Shown: piece after piece, positions 40,601 through 50,500 of the stretch
How the letters are laid out: each line of letters starts with the position of its first letter
Numbering within the stretch: position 1 is the stretch's first letter
DNA from: Solea solea
Taxonomy: Eukaryota > Chordata > Actinopteri > Pleuronectiformes > Soleidae
NCBI RefSeq assembly: GCF_958295425.1
Contig: NC_081151.1
Coordinates: forward strand, 8,444,618-8,508,617
Length of the DNA stretch: 64,000 nt
Direction of reading: 5' to 3'
Program-made: the position numbers and the translations under genes
The notes under the pieces: generated by a model
What the model saw: only the letters and a program-made list of their open reading frames with translations
Databases searched by the model: none
What the model was told of the DNA's origin: nothing

Positions 40601-43600
40601 AGCCCTCCCACAGCCCCTCCAATGCCTAGCCACGGTCCAGATACTAGACAGGACACCATGGCTGGCTAAGAGGAGGGCGAGGAAGAAAGGGCACGAATGG
40701 GGGTTGATATTTGCATGTCCCTCCATTGTGAGTGGGGGTAAAAAGTGACAGCACCGTGTCCAATTCTTTCCCCCAAGAGCAGCTCGGGCCCAGCGAGGGA
40801 GGCCAGGCTGACAGATGACTCCCAACATCTGTGTTATGCAGCCGTTACAGATGAGGGACTCCACATCACAATCTCTCTCTTTTCTATCTGTCTATAGGAC
40901 ACTCCCTCTCTCCTCCCACCACCCATAATTATAGCACAACAGAAAGACTGACAGACGTTCTGTGGAAATTACCCTGAAATGGTCTATCACAATAATTTTG
41001 TCCAAAGTTTCCTCCCTTTGAATGTGCAATAAAAAGCAATGATTACGAAATGGTTCGATGGTCAATACAGAATTTAAAGACCTCAGGATAATGGCAGTCC
41101 CTATGGATCTACATCAATGGAACTTGGCTAATGTTTAGTTCCACAACCAATACATAAATGTTGGGCAACATAGTTAAAATGTATCTGGAATTCTAAATAT
41201 AATATATATATATATATATTTTATTTTTTTTTAATGATCAAAAATAAATATGAAACAAGCTAAATTATGCTGACAGGTCTTTGTACATGCAATGCACATT
41301 AATGTTTCCTTTTAGAATTAGTATTAAATTACACTTTGTTTTAAAAAACTTTAAAATTTCTCTCTTAAAATAATAACATTGTGCTTTTATGTCATTGGTG
41401 AAATATTATTTTCAAATCAAAATAAAAAGGTGACACTGAATTATTATTTAGCTCATCCAGTCAGTATGCATTTCCATTCATCATAAATTATGTCCATACA
41501 GTGAATGAAAAGGTGTTAATATAAAAAAAAAACTTGTGTGGAAAAATACATGACACCCCCCCCCACCCCTCCAAAGTCACACCCACCACAGTGGCAGACA
41601 ACACATTAATACACAGTTCACTCAACATTAGTTGCATCATTCAAAATTTACCCACAGTGGAATGCAAAATTATGCTGATATCCCTTCCTATATCTCTTCC
41701 TATTACAACCCAAATAATCTTTTGCCCACCCTTTCGGTGCAGGGCTGTCCACAACAAACCCTGACCCTCCTCCTGCTCCCCCTGCCAGCCTCAGCATGGC
41801 CAATATTTACGCAATGGCAGGGCTCCCACATAGTCCGAGGGGACAGGCAGGTTGTGGGGAGGGGGTGGCTGACTGCCGTGCCTGAGCGCATGCTAAGAGA
41901 TGATGGATGGCCTAGTCGATATGTTATGTCTTAAGAGCCTGATTTCCTGCCAGTCCAATCACTAACCCTCCAGAGCCCAGCTCAGCTGATTGGACAACCA
42001 GAATAATTTCGCAGGCTGTGAAAACACTGCTGCCATGCCTGTCTGTCAGGCCCAGTGACGAGACTCAGGGATTTTTAAAGTGCAAGGGCCTCCCCAGGAC
42101 TGGTTATGGTGAATGGAATAACAACAATAAACAGTAAGACTAAACAAAAGAGCCAGCACCTCCGGGAGAGAAAAATCGTGCAGAATTATTGGAATGAAAA
42201 CTGTCCAATGTTTTTCTTTAATTACTACACACACCAGTACCACGTTTCGAAAAAAAAAATTGGCATTAGACTGTTTGTTAAAGACAGTTTGGATTAGGAA
42301 ACCAAAAGGAGAAAAGAGACTCAAAATAAACACGAGTGGGGCCTCCCAGCTTTGGTGCCGAAACGTACAGGATATTGGATGCACTTCATAGGCATGATAT
42401 ATTAGGCAAAATGCTGACAGTAAGAACAAAGGTTAGCTCAAGCTCAGCTCAGTCCCCTTTGGGGACCTGATACTTTCTTCTAGATTGGTGATTAGGGCAC
42501 AATGGAAGTCGGAAGCTCCAAATACATGTGACTTTGTAAGTGACCTCTATGGGATCAGCCATGCTGTCCGGGTGTCCTGCTAGCCTTGGGGGATTACACA
42601 TGTTACGTTCAATAAAGTGAGGGCCTTCAGTGTCAAGGAGAAAAGCAAACAAAACCATTAACCTCTCTCTTCGATTTCTGGACACGCAGGCACTGCATGG
42701 CAAAACACTGGCTAATGTTATGGTAAAAGCCTCTAAGGAAACCTGTATGGATTTAATTAGCAATAATAAGAAAAAAATTCAATTTTATGAAATATATGTA
42801 AGAATAAATGATTATTGGAATTAATGGGAAAACAGTAATTAAAAAAATGCATAAAAGTTTTTATGTTTAAAGGAGTTGGACAGTATGGCCAATCAATAAA
42901 CGGCAAATGCAATTAAGTGCAATGGAAACATTCAATGTATAAAAGGAAGACATCTATAAATCCCAAGACTGAAACGTTACTTCAGCTTCCACATGTCACT
43001 GCACTGGAAAAATGGACTTAAGAGTTATTATGTGTGGACTAATGAGAAAACCACATAATCCCTCGACTTAGCTTGAAAAACAAATACTACTACAATAATA
43101 CTGTAGATGGAAGCTGCAATGAAATGCCGTGCTTTTGTATTTCCGTCATCAAGTTATGCCTTTTTTTTCCTTCTTCTGTGGTGACCAAGACTTAAATTAT
43201 TGTGCCACCTACTGCTTATCTTGGGGCACAAACTCCTGACAGATAGTGGGAGGAAACACATAAATACACACATTTTCATTTACACCATTTAAAAAAAATC
43301 TGCTAAAATTTACTAAACATTTTAATTGAAACTAGCTTATTGACTGCAGATGATAGATTGGTGACTGAGTTACATGTCACAATAAATTAGGTTTGCCATA
43401 TTATAAAGTGTCTAAATTATGTCTCTGTAACCTAAACACGTCATGTTTAGCATAGTTTAAATTAGAGCTGAAACAATTACTCGATTATTAAATGAGTCGT
43501 CAACTATTTTGATAATTAATCGGTTTGAAACTTTTTTCATTATTAAAATAAGATTTCTGATTTCTTTCAGCTTCTTAAATGTGAATATTTTTCTATGTTT

Positions 43601-44279
43601 CTTTGCTCCATATAACAAAAAAATCATTAAAAATTAATAATTTTAATTTGTGGACAAAACAAGACATTTGAGAACATCATCATTTCCAGGTTTGACAAAC
43701 ACTGATCAACATTTTTTTTCTGACATTTTATGGACCAAACGATGAATTACTCAATTAATCGAGAAAATAATCGTTAGTTGCAGCTCTATTTTAAATATCA
43801 CTCACAGTTGTTACATAATCAGTTGTGTCTTTTCACTCTGCCACCCATGAACACACACCCACCGAGGCTGCACGCACTAAACCCACACTAAGAAAAATAC
43901 TGCACTGAGTTCAATGTGCAACCACAACTTACTTTGGAAATCTGTCCTTCAACATCTTCATACATTGACGGGTGGGTCGTAAATGTTCGGTCCACCTCGC
44001 TATTTCTCTATATTCAACACGGGACAGTCTCATGTTGCTTCTGTGAGCTGCTGAGTCTACCTGTGGAGAGAGCGTCACAGAGGTAAACAACGTGTCCAGC
44101 TGTCAAAATCAGTTGCACCAGCAATGCTAATCAAACGTAGCTCTACGATACGGCTGAAAATGATCAAAATACGACGCCATATAACTTGGTGTCTCATGTC
44201 GTTGTGTGTCGTTTGAGTGCACGAATGATCACATATACATACAGAGTGATAAATAACATGCATAGGGTTTGTTTACCAT
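17732..44279 (-). CDS. cdin1: cdin1, Codanin-1-interacting nuclease 1, eleven exons, 3' end missing
   Basis: This is a split gene read leftward; exons are listed separately. The joined frame gives about 239 residues from the ATG at 44033, against 281 in human CDIN1. Recognition rests on conserved blocks such as [56 protein letters not shown] and QFWSYWNR. The PD-(D/E)xK nuclease signature is visible as P195-D196 followed by E214-S-K216. From family knowledge, the N-terminal half carries helix-turn-helix-like segments, the protein partners Codanin-1 (CDAN1), and human mutations cause congenital dyserythropoietic anaemia type I. Proline 20, which I recall as a human disease position, is present. 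All ten junctions keep phase and use GT/AG sites, so the gene looks intact. The last about 42 codons (block after WNR) were not found at 1-17731 and probably lie beyond the left edge. Confidence 0.96.
18063..18128 (-). CDS. cdin1: cdin1 exon 10, first catalytic acidic residue
   Basis: The acceptor is CCCCCTATAG and the donor is GTCAGT. It reads [19 protein letters not shown] then PI, followed by one base of an Ala codon. TPD (P195-D196) is the PD part of the PD-(D/E)xK nuclease signature. Length is 66 bp. Confidence 0.96.
18129..19575 (-). other. cdin1 intron 9
   Basis: An intron of 1,447 bp between exons 9 and 10. It contains a short (GT)n near 18780 but no gene, and I saw no recognisable transposon. 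Confidence 0.85.
19576..19643 (-). CDS. cdin1: cdin1 exon 9
   Basis: The acceptor is CTCCTTTCTCAG and the donor is GTAAGC. It reads [18 protein letters not shown] then LSFL, bracketed by split codons for His and Asp, and matches human [20 protein letters not shown]. Length is 68 bp. Confidence 0.96.
19644..21088 (-). other. cdin1 intron 8
   Basis: An intron of 1,445 bp. It holds a short CTC-repeat run at about 20899-20918 and a CA-rich patch near 20473-20492, with nothing else I can name. Confidence 0.85.
21089..21138 (-). CDS. cdin1: cdin1 exon 8
   Basis: The acceptor is CTCTTTTCAG and the donor is the weaker GTATCC. It encodes [16 protein letters not shown] plus two bases, the most conserved block of the family. 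The split codon with exon 9 is His, as in human KHAIG, which fixes this donor. Length is 50 bp. Confidence 0.97.
21462..21541 (-). CDS. cdin1: cdin1 exon 7
   Basis: The acceptor is TTTTCTCAG and the donor is GTAAGT. Two bases complete a Pro codon, then 26 codons run from [15 protein letters not shown] to LAKNIHQ, matching human SIINSMLRDPS...LANQVYQ. Length is 80 bp, ending in phase 0. The next intron is only 323 bp. Confidence 0.95.
23531..23606 (+). repeat. Interrupted CA microsatellite
   Basis: Two CA runs (about 23531-23560 and 23588-23606) separated by unique bases. Confidence 0.85.
24847..24873 (+). repeat. (GT)13 microsatellite
   Basis: A perfect GT run inside cdin1 intron 6. Confidence 0.9.
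26184..26225 (+). mobile_element. Retroelement tail fragment (AATCTCGTTGTACA...ACAATAAAGG)
   Basis: The stretch TCTCGTTGTACACTGTATAA followed by TGACAATAAAGGTTATTCTA resembles the 3' tail of a dispersed fish retroelement, usually ending in ATTCT repeats. Only the tail is present, and the assignment is from memory. Confidence 0.45.
28049..28071 (+). repeat. (AG)11 microsatellite
   Basis: A perfect AG run, followed by further purine-rich sequence to about 28140. Confidence 0.9.
28455..28527 (-). CDS. cdin1: cdin1 exon 6
   Basis: The acceptor is CTGTTAAG and the donor is GTAAGT. It reads [18 protein letters not shown] followed by DLEGEM and one extra base. The SLMAR.ILERFLQ block is conserved in vertebrate CDIN1. 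Length is 73 bp. Confidence 0.96.
29484..29563 (+). repeat. AT/ATAC/ATGT compound microsatellite
   Basis: About 80 bases of mixed TATA, TACA and TATG units. The many short frames there are artefacts. Confidence 0.9.
31414..31432 (+). repeat. (G)19 tract
   Basis: Nineteen consecutive G in cdin1 intron 5, about 112 bp downstream of exon 5 in transcript direction. The transcript therefore carries C. Confidence 0.9.
31544..31604 (-). CDS. cdin1: cdin1 exon 5
   Basis: The acceptor is CATAATGAAG and the donor is GTAATG. The first base completes an Arg codon, followed by 20 codons, [20 protein letters not shown]. The human counterpart reads APVLLDLANE. Length is 61 bp, ending in phase 0. A 27-base poly-A tract lies just upstream (31632-31658). 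Confidence 0.95.
31605..32382 (-). other. cdin1 intron 4
   Basis: An intron of 778 bp containing poly-A 31632-31658 and a C/T-rich stretch near 32028-32072. Nothing else was recognised. Confidence 0.85.
31632..31658 (+). repeat. (A)27 tract
   Basis: It lies just upstream of cdin1 exon 5, where on the transcribed strand it is a T run that may serve as an extended pyrimidine tract. Confidence 0.9.
32383..32447 (-). CDS. cdin1: cdin1 exon 4
   Basis: The acceptor is CTCTGTGACAG and the donor is GTAGTA. It carries 21 codons plus two bases, [20 protein letters not shown] then Gln. The basic KRTKR..RHH stretch matches human KHIKRTHAKHH. Length is 65 bp. Confidence 0.95.
32448..33427 (-). other. 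cdin1 intron 3 with MEIS-motif cluster
   Basis: An intron of 980 bp. It contains four TGACAG/CTGTCA hexamers (32925, 33008, 33031, 33394), two of them in the full MEIS octamer form, a near-palindromic pair of GGATGATAAATG arms, and a purine/GGT-rich run at about 33230-33316. The left part (32640-32860) is simple G- and C-rich DNA. Confidence 0.75.
32923..33399. promoter_or_regulatory. Second MEIS-type motif cluster beside cdin1 exon 3
   Basis: The octamer ACCTGTCA occurs at 32923-32930 and 33392-33399, CTGTCA at 33008 and TGACAG at 33031. The region also carries CAATTA homeodomain cores (33350, 33382). No coding frame or transposon explains the spacing. Enhancer function is inferred. Confidence 0.35.
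33428..33473 (-). CDS. cdin1: cdin1 exon 3
   Basis: The acceptor is TTGTTCCAG and the donor is GTTAGA. One base completes an Asn codon, then 15 codons read [15 protein letters not shown], close to the human block around [12 protein letters not shown]. The exon is 46 bp and ends in phase 0. It lies just beside a cluster of MEIS-type hexamers (32923-33399). Confidence 0.95.
35383..35404 (+). repeat. (AC)11 microsatellite
   Basis: A perfect AC run after a poly-A stretch. Confidence 0.9.
35920..36436 (-). mobile_element. Second copy of the AGAGCTG-ended MITE, interrupted
   Basis: The plus strand runs TTGATTATTTTCTCCATTAA, then AATGATGATGTTCTCAAGAG, then CAATTATCAAAATAGTTGAC, and ends TCATTGCAGCCCTA. 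This is the reverse complement order of the copy at 43464-43787, clearly diverged. It is split by an inserted retroelement piece at 36226-36377. The left border is approximate. Confidence 0.65.
36226..36377 (+). mobile_element. Retroelement 3' fragment nested in the MITE, with target duplication
   Basis: A 152-bp insert flanked by GACAGTTAATTTA (36213-36225) and GACAATTAATTTA (36378-36390), a 13-bp direct repeat with one mismatch. This is the expected mark of a retrotransposition insertion. The insert contains GGATGCCCTTCCTGACGC and GACCGGCACTAGGAGTACAC, a sequence I recall as a common dispersed teleost repeat (LINE or SINE tail). The family is not certain. Confidence 0.65.
37534..37557 (+). 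promoter_or_regulatory. Octamer plus TAATTATGCAT, candidate POU/homeodomain site
   Basis: ATGCAAAT (37534-37541) and TAATTATGCAT (37547-37557) are only five bases apart, in unique sequence inside cdin1 intron 2. Confidence 0.3.
43464..43787 (+). mobile_element. hAT-like MITE, about 324 bp
   Basis: Ends are AGAGCTGAAAC on the left and GTTGCAGCTCT on the right, forming short inverted termini. Subterminal AT-rich repeats (CTCGATTATTAAATGAG, CTCAATTAATCGAG) follow. The flanks share TTTAAA but are not a clean 8-bp duplication. It is non-coding. It shares its body (TTTGAGAACATCATCATT) with the copy near 36 kb in the opposite orientation. The hAT assignment rests on the terminus style only. Confidence 0.7.
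43933..44060 (-). CDS. cdin1: cdin1 exon 2, main start codon
   Basis: The acceptor is CTCTCCACAG just above 44060 and the donor is GTAAGT at 43932. The ATG at 44033-44031 has a good context (A at -3) and opens 33 codons plus two bases, [14 protein letters not shown] to KDRFP. The start aligns with the start of human CDIN1, and proline 20 is kept. A 10.5-kb intron follows. Confidence 0.9.
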
Positions 44280-44330
44280 CGATTCGGTCTGTATGTGGAC
44301 ACTTCCCCGTTAGCTGCTTCCCGCTAGGAA
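44277..44330 (-). CDS. cdin1: cdin1 exon 1 (5' UTR, possible upstream start codon)
   Basis: The minus strand reads CGAATCGATG followed by the donor GTAAAC at 44276, so the exon ends exactly on an ATG (44279-44277). Joined to exon 2 this ATG is in frame with the main start and would add ten residues ([10 protein letters not shown]). Its context is weak (T at -3, G at +4), and the human protein starts at the second ATG, so I treat this exon as mainly 5' UTR. The right border (transcription start) is a guess, set below the CCAAT boxes. Confidence 0.6.
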
Positions 44331-44444
44331 GTTGAAGAGACGTTGGTGTGAGCGCCGCGCTAATTGGTCAGTTCATCCAGAATGCGGAGTATTTCACTAC
44401 GTGATTGGTTGTTTGAAACCCGGGGGGGCGGCAACCAGTGAGAT
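44331..44444. promoter_or_regulatory. Bidirectional promoter of cdin1 and the divergent transcript
   Basis: This short interval separates cdin1 exon 1 (minus) from the inferred first exon of a plus-strand transcript. It contains two CCAAT boxes on the minus strand (ATTGG at 44363-44367 and 44404-44408, 41 bp apart, the NF-Y type) and a GC box (GGGGCGG near 44425-44431). It is locally richer in CpG than the AT-rich flanks, and no TATA box is visible. CpG/CCAAT-type promoters often start transcription in both directions. The exact start sites are inferred. Confidence 0.7.
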
Positions 44445-44515
44445 ATGCTGCTCGCTGCATTCCCAGCAAGCCTCTGCTCCCCTGCCTTCTCCTCGGCTGC
44501 TGCCGATAAAAACAG
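44445..44515 (+). CDS. Divergent transcript, inferred exon 1 (coding part)
   Basis: ATG followed by 22 more codons and two bases (AG) before the donor AACAG/GTACTA. The first base of the next exon completes Arg. The exon probably begins upstream in the shared promoter. Confidence 0.4.
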
Positions 44516-47500
44516 GTACTAGAGCTGAAAATATGCTCTGCTCTTGTTCCACACAAGAGAAACTGTCCGGTTTAACAGGAATTAAGAATTAAAGACATGA
44601 ACTCTGTGCCCGAGCAACATGTTTCTAACTGAAAGTGACAGAGAAAAGAGAGACACGCAGTATCTCCGTGTGTGTGTGTGTGAGATGATGATTTTTAAAT
44701 CCACAAATTATCTTCATTTTTGATATATGTGGTTTATTTCTGTATGTGCCGCTGTTCTCTGTTGTCTGGCGAATCATGGGTTATTATATTTACATAGATT
44801 GGAAACAAATTGATGAATATATATTTAGAACATTTAAAATATTACATTTTCTCTGGTAGTGCTGGGCATAATTAGACAAATTCACAACAGCTGTTTGTGT
44901 TTGTACTCCTGCATTTGATCTGATAGTACAACACCTGAAAGTATGGTGCACTGTAATTGTGAATGTAGCCTTATATAACATACAGGAGTTGATATTTATT
45001 TATTTATTTTTTTATTCATTATCAAACATTTATTCATACAAGAAATCTCACCGAAACCTTTTTTGGACAGACTTACACCATGACTATAAGTTATAAACAG
45101 ACAGATCCAGTTGACCGAATGACTATTCGTTAACCTTTGCACACAGACATCAGGAGTGGCTGAATCAGGAGTGATAGAAATTCTACCCCCTGAGATAATA
45201 CCTCACTGGGTTTTCCTAAATGATTTTCTTCGTTCTGCAGGAATTTCTGTGAGTCATCCCCAGCTGTGAGCCTCCAACATTCAACGACTTTCACCTCACC
45301 ACTGAAGGTAGTGCTTTAAATGCCCTTGGCATAAATATGTAAATGAGACTAAGGAAAATTATATACTGTAGAGAACTGTGTAAGAGTCACTGAAGATTCC
45401 TATGATACAAGAATAATTTTAAATTAAAAAATGAATAAATACATTTGCTTGGGCTCCAGCAATTGTTTCCCCTTGCATTTAATTACAAATGCAAACTTTT
45501 AGTTTTTTATTAAACTAATATTTTTGTTACCTTTTTCTGTCATCACACAATCATCTCTATTTGAAATATAACTTTTACATAACATTGGGATAAAGGTAAA
45601 AACCTGTAAGGCATAATTTGTCAAATACATCCCATGTGCTTAAAATTATTTAATGCTGTCACTGTTTACAGAATTTAATTTACAGAAAAATGTCAAACCT
45701 CAGTCTAAAAACTGTAAACTCTTTTTACAGATCAACGATGAAGCAGCCCAGTTATTTTACGGTGAGACTCATGTTTATTCTGTTATCATTGTTTTTTTTT
45801 TAATTCCAAAAAGTACATTATAATATTACAAAAAAATTACATATATACAGACTTCTGCATTAGTGTCTTTCAGTCTGTGTGATGGTATCAAGTAATTCTG
45901 AGCTAGACTCGACCATTCTTTTGATATCAGCATTGCTGGTTTCCTCCGTTGTGAGCGAACAATGCATCAATGAGCAGAAAGACTCTATCTGACCTGTGGT
46001 GCATCAGAAAATAGAGCTCATTGTTGTTGGGCAGTGTAGTATGATGACTGAGATGAGCTGAGGTCTCGGGCTGCGTGTTCAGCGGCACAGTCCCCGGCTT
46101 TGAAAGGGCTCAGCACTCTGTGGTGGCTACAAAAGGGAGCTGTGTAGTGGGATTGGTATGGCCAGATAAGATCTGGGCCTCTGAGGAAGTCTGGTCTGAT
46201 TGCTACAAAGGGCTGAGGTCAGGGGCAGGAGGAGCAGTTTACTCATCTAGGTATCAGAGGATCAGTGGTTTTGGTGGGGAGCCATGTATGTAATAAGTAT
46301 AAAAGGATCAGTGTAATGTGATGGTATAAAAAGATTAAATTCAGAAAAGGGGTTGGCAGGTAGTGAACTGAAATGGCTCCAAAAGCTACGGGATGAGAGA
46401 CTTTGTAGTGCAATGGGTGTGTGTTTGTATTTGTTTCCTCTTTAGGACCTTTTCTGTCATAAACTTTGACTGGGTCAGGACCAGTAGTCCTCAAGGACAC
46501 CAAGACCTGGTCCTAAGAAGCCTGATTAGGTCATCAGTTTGTCATTTCTGACAAACTGGATGAAGTTTGAATTGTGGTTAGGAAAAGGTTAGGACTATGC
46601 ATAGTTTAGGTTGCCCAAATAAACGGAGGTGGGTGCCGTGTCCTAAGAAGAATAGCTACAAAAAACAGTGTATGTGTGTGTGTGTACTCTGCATACGAAC
46701 ACACCCCTTCCCTTGCACTGAATCAGCTTGTGTCTGTGTGCATCTTTGATGTCTAGGAGAGCCACAGTGGTCTCTGATGGGAGCTGAAGGAGAGAGCAAG
46801 GCGATGGAGGGGATACAGGGAAAGGATGCAGAGGGAAAGAGGAGTGTTTTAGAGGCTACGTGTAAACAGGGCAGTGGTACACACCGTGCCGTTAACCAGC
46901 TGTGAAGACTGCTCACAGTGGGAGATGAATTTACAAAGGATGTCTCCCTCTGATATCCAGGAGATGCTGCACTGATCTCTGCTCCACTGCTCTCGGCACA
47001 CCATTGTAGTGCTAAGCACCGTGCCACTAATGGCACTTATATACCTTAATGCCTGGGAAACATTTACATTTTGCTTGCAGCAGAGGGGAAATATGTGGTT
47101 ATATGGAGGAAAGGAAATGTGTGTGTGCTTGTGAGATTTTTTTTTTCATATCAACAGCATCATCGGAGTATTTTAGAGGTTTTTTAATTTCCTTTACTCA
47201 TCACACTGTTTAAGGAAACTGCAAGCCCTCCAATGCCTTGCACTTATAGTGTCCACTAATATTATTCACCATACAAAGAGAGCATTTTGCTGCACTAGAT
47301 TGTCAGCATAACTGCCTTAATGTTTCTTTCTTTTTCCACTGAAATCAGTGACTTCACTCCTTCGTGCCACAGAGTTGCTCTCAAATCTTAAGGGAGTCTG
47401 GGATCTCAGTTCTAAAAATCACAGTTTAAACATGAGGCAAGCCATAACCAGGAAATGCCTGTAGTGTTAGCAAGGTATCGGATTCATGCATTCCCCTCTG

Positions 47501-50500
47501 AACAGCATGACTGCCCCTGAAAATCCCACATCCATATTTTACAGCGCGGGAGACAAGACACATGTGTTTCATCGTAGATTTCAAAGCTGTTTCTTCCATT
47601 TATTTTATTATGCTTTAATGAATTTAATTAGATGACATGTAATTAAATACAACTGTGCTGCTCACCCCACAACGTGCACACACATGCGCATGCAAACAGG
47701 CCCACATTTGGCTCTAAATTGCTCAAAACAACATGTGCAACATGAACAGATTTACTGGATTAATAGGGGATTGATAATATTTTGGGATTGTATTTCACTC
47801 TAAACGGCTGCACACGGAAACAAAGGCTGCAGCCCAGGCTCATTAATCATAGTCAACGGGTTGCCCGGGTGCAATTTGCATGACCGAGGTGGCTGCACAT
47901 GCTGCTGTTCGGCCTAGGTTGCTGGATCTGCCTCGATTTGGCCAGACCGTTAACGCTGTGTCAATCAAGAATAAACCAATAACAGTATGACAGAAGAAGG
48001 GGGGGGGGGGGGGGGGGGGCATTTTCTCCTCATTATGCCACACTCTGCCCCCTCCTTCCCCCTCCCTGTCTGCCCAACTTCTTATTTTAGTTAGCACTAA
48101 TTAGACTGGCCTGATGAAAAAAGAAAGCATTCTGTTTGAATTAATTCTAGCATTTATTACAAAACTATAATTTTAAATGTGTTTTTTTTCAATTATATAA
48201 ATAAACTGAAGGTATTTTTTTGTTAATATCATCCAAATGCAATATTATTTATGTCAAATATAAATGTAGTCTTTTATAAATACTGTGGAAAACAATCACT
48301 TTTATCTATAAAGGAAACTTTTCGGGCTTAGTATTTTTTTGTCAGTCACAGTTTGGAGCCTCACTAAGCTATTTTAACTGTAGATAATTGGGTTGAGGCG
48401 AGATGCAGTGGAGTTCAAAATGACGCACAATTTCACAAATTCTCCATACACTGAATTTTAATTATCTCATCATGAACTTTAAAAAAGAGGCACTGTTTTA
48501 ATGGCTTTTTAACTCCATAAGAGGTGTCAGTGTTGCTGGCATGTGCACGCGTGTGTATGTGGAGGAGTTGTCTGTGTGTGGATGTGCTGGTTTTTTTTTT
48601 TGTGTGTGTGTGTATGTCAGTCACATACGCTCACACATACACTCACACATACACTCACACAGACACCCACCGTCACCACACACAGACATGTGAATGCGGC
48701 TTGTGTCTGGTCTGGCCTCTCTATACCTAGCTCTGCTGCCGAGGCTCACGCTGTGCTCTCCCCCATCCCCTAATATCCTGGAGGCATTTTTCTCATTATC
48801 AAATATTGTTTGATGTCTTTGTTTCTTGATGATTAACCATGGTCACCAAACACTGGTCTGGATTGTTTAAAATTTAATTTTGGGCCTCTGAAGTACCTGC
48901 AGTGGGGCTGGCTGGTGGGGACACCCGTATTTTATGTATGCTATTTTTCACGCTGAAATGCAAGAGGACACACATTGAAATACACAATAAATCCTGGAGG
49001 AGAATCATTAGTGGAATACTAGTAGTTTTTATGACCATTGTTATTCAACGCTGTATTGAGATGCAGTAAATTATTCTGTTTATTATAGGTTTATGGATTC
49101 AGCCCCATTTTCAGAATAATTATGTTGTTCCTCATCCTACGTAAATAGAACTACACTGTATGTGTTTCTTTAAATGTAAATTCTATTTATACACACAAAC
49201 ACACACGCTGTAAATATTTTTTTCTCGGCCGAATACATTTTTGGATTTTAGAAAACAATTTTTATTTGTGCATCTTTTGCATATTATTTGTGTTGCGGTC
49301 GCATTGACCTTGTTTATATTTCGGTGGTAATTTCAACATCATAAAGACAAACCTCTTGCCTAGGAATTTAAGATTTATGACAGAATTGACATCGTAAGCA
49401 AACAAATAGGGAAACAACACTCTCCCCTAATGTCAGCATGTCAAAACTATATTGAATACTTGAAATATCTGTGTATCTACGGCTGAATAGCAGCCATTGT
49501 ATCGGCCTAATGATATTATCCTCTGAAATTTGGAGTGAAAGAAAAATGGCAGAAATGAACAGTAGCATTGTCTGCCCCATTTTATTTAAACAAATTGCAA
49601 GAGCAGGGAGACACAGGCTGAGAGGGAGACGAGCGAGGGAGACGGAGAGAGACAAAAAGAGAGAGAGACTGCTCTGTAAATGAAAGGTTATGCGTCGTCC
49701 CTTGTGTTTGTATTGTCAATAACTGGAGAAGGCTGTCAAGAAAGTGCAGAGATAAAGGTCAATAACTCAGGCAAATGTATTTGTATTTGTACACTCCTGC
49801 TGATAGCAGAGCAAACGTCAGGGCCTGTGTGTGACACCACACAACAATAACACAAACAGTGGGGCTAGCACCAGAATAGTCATTATTATTGTTGGTGCTG
49901 GAAATGAGAGGGAACCTCAGCACATGGCAATGACAGCCGGCGCAGTGTCACTCAAATGTCACTCCATAATGAAACATGCCAGAGATCAGAAAAGGCGATG
50001 ATAAAGTGTAAACACAAAGAGATCATGCTGCCGGATGATTCTGATATTTGCCTTATTTTCTTGTCTCTGAATAAATATGATTGTTGCAGGCACTTGAGAA
50101 AAACATAAATATTGGACTAATTAGGAGTGGGTTTTTTTTTACGTCTAAAATTATATTTTATTCTTTTTTTTCCTTCAGCCATACCTACATAATTGTGAAT
50201 TTATTCCCCTTTTAACCAGAAAAATAGCTAATTAGATATTTTCAAATAAAATTCTCCTGACATTTTTCTTTTTTTGCCACATGTGGTTACAATGTGATCT
50301 AAAAATTTTATTTGGCCTACTCCTCATGATTGCCATACATATATGTTCAAGTGTTTTTTTATTCCAGAGCCATTTAGTGCATCTCTCTGTGGCCTAGAGT
50401 GTTGTAAATGTGCAATTAACTGACTTAACTAATTCATGAGGAACATTGTGAAACTAACGAAGGGCATAACTACTGTACAGACACCGCTGTCATTGGTGAA

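Larger units (their letters stand above)
33474..43932 (-). other. cdin1 intron 2
   Basis: The largest complete intron, 10,459 bp. It holds both copies of an AGAGCTG-ended MITE (about 35920-36436 and 43464-43787), an AC microsatellite at 35383-35404, an AT run at about 41200-41219, an octamer/homeodomain cluster at 37534-37557 and a CCAAT inverted repeat at 41953-41995. No exon was recognised. Confidence 0.8.

Noticed and set aside
44332..44592. 86-codon plus-strand frame over the promoter
   Set aside because: It overlaps the cdin1 promoter and exon 1. It is open by GC content, and if spliced at 44515 it stops soon after in exon 2. It remains a weak rival to the 93-codon frame.
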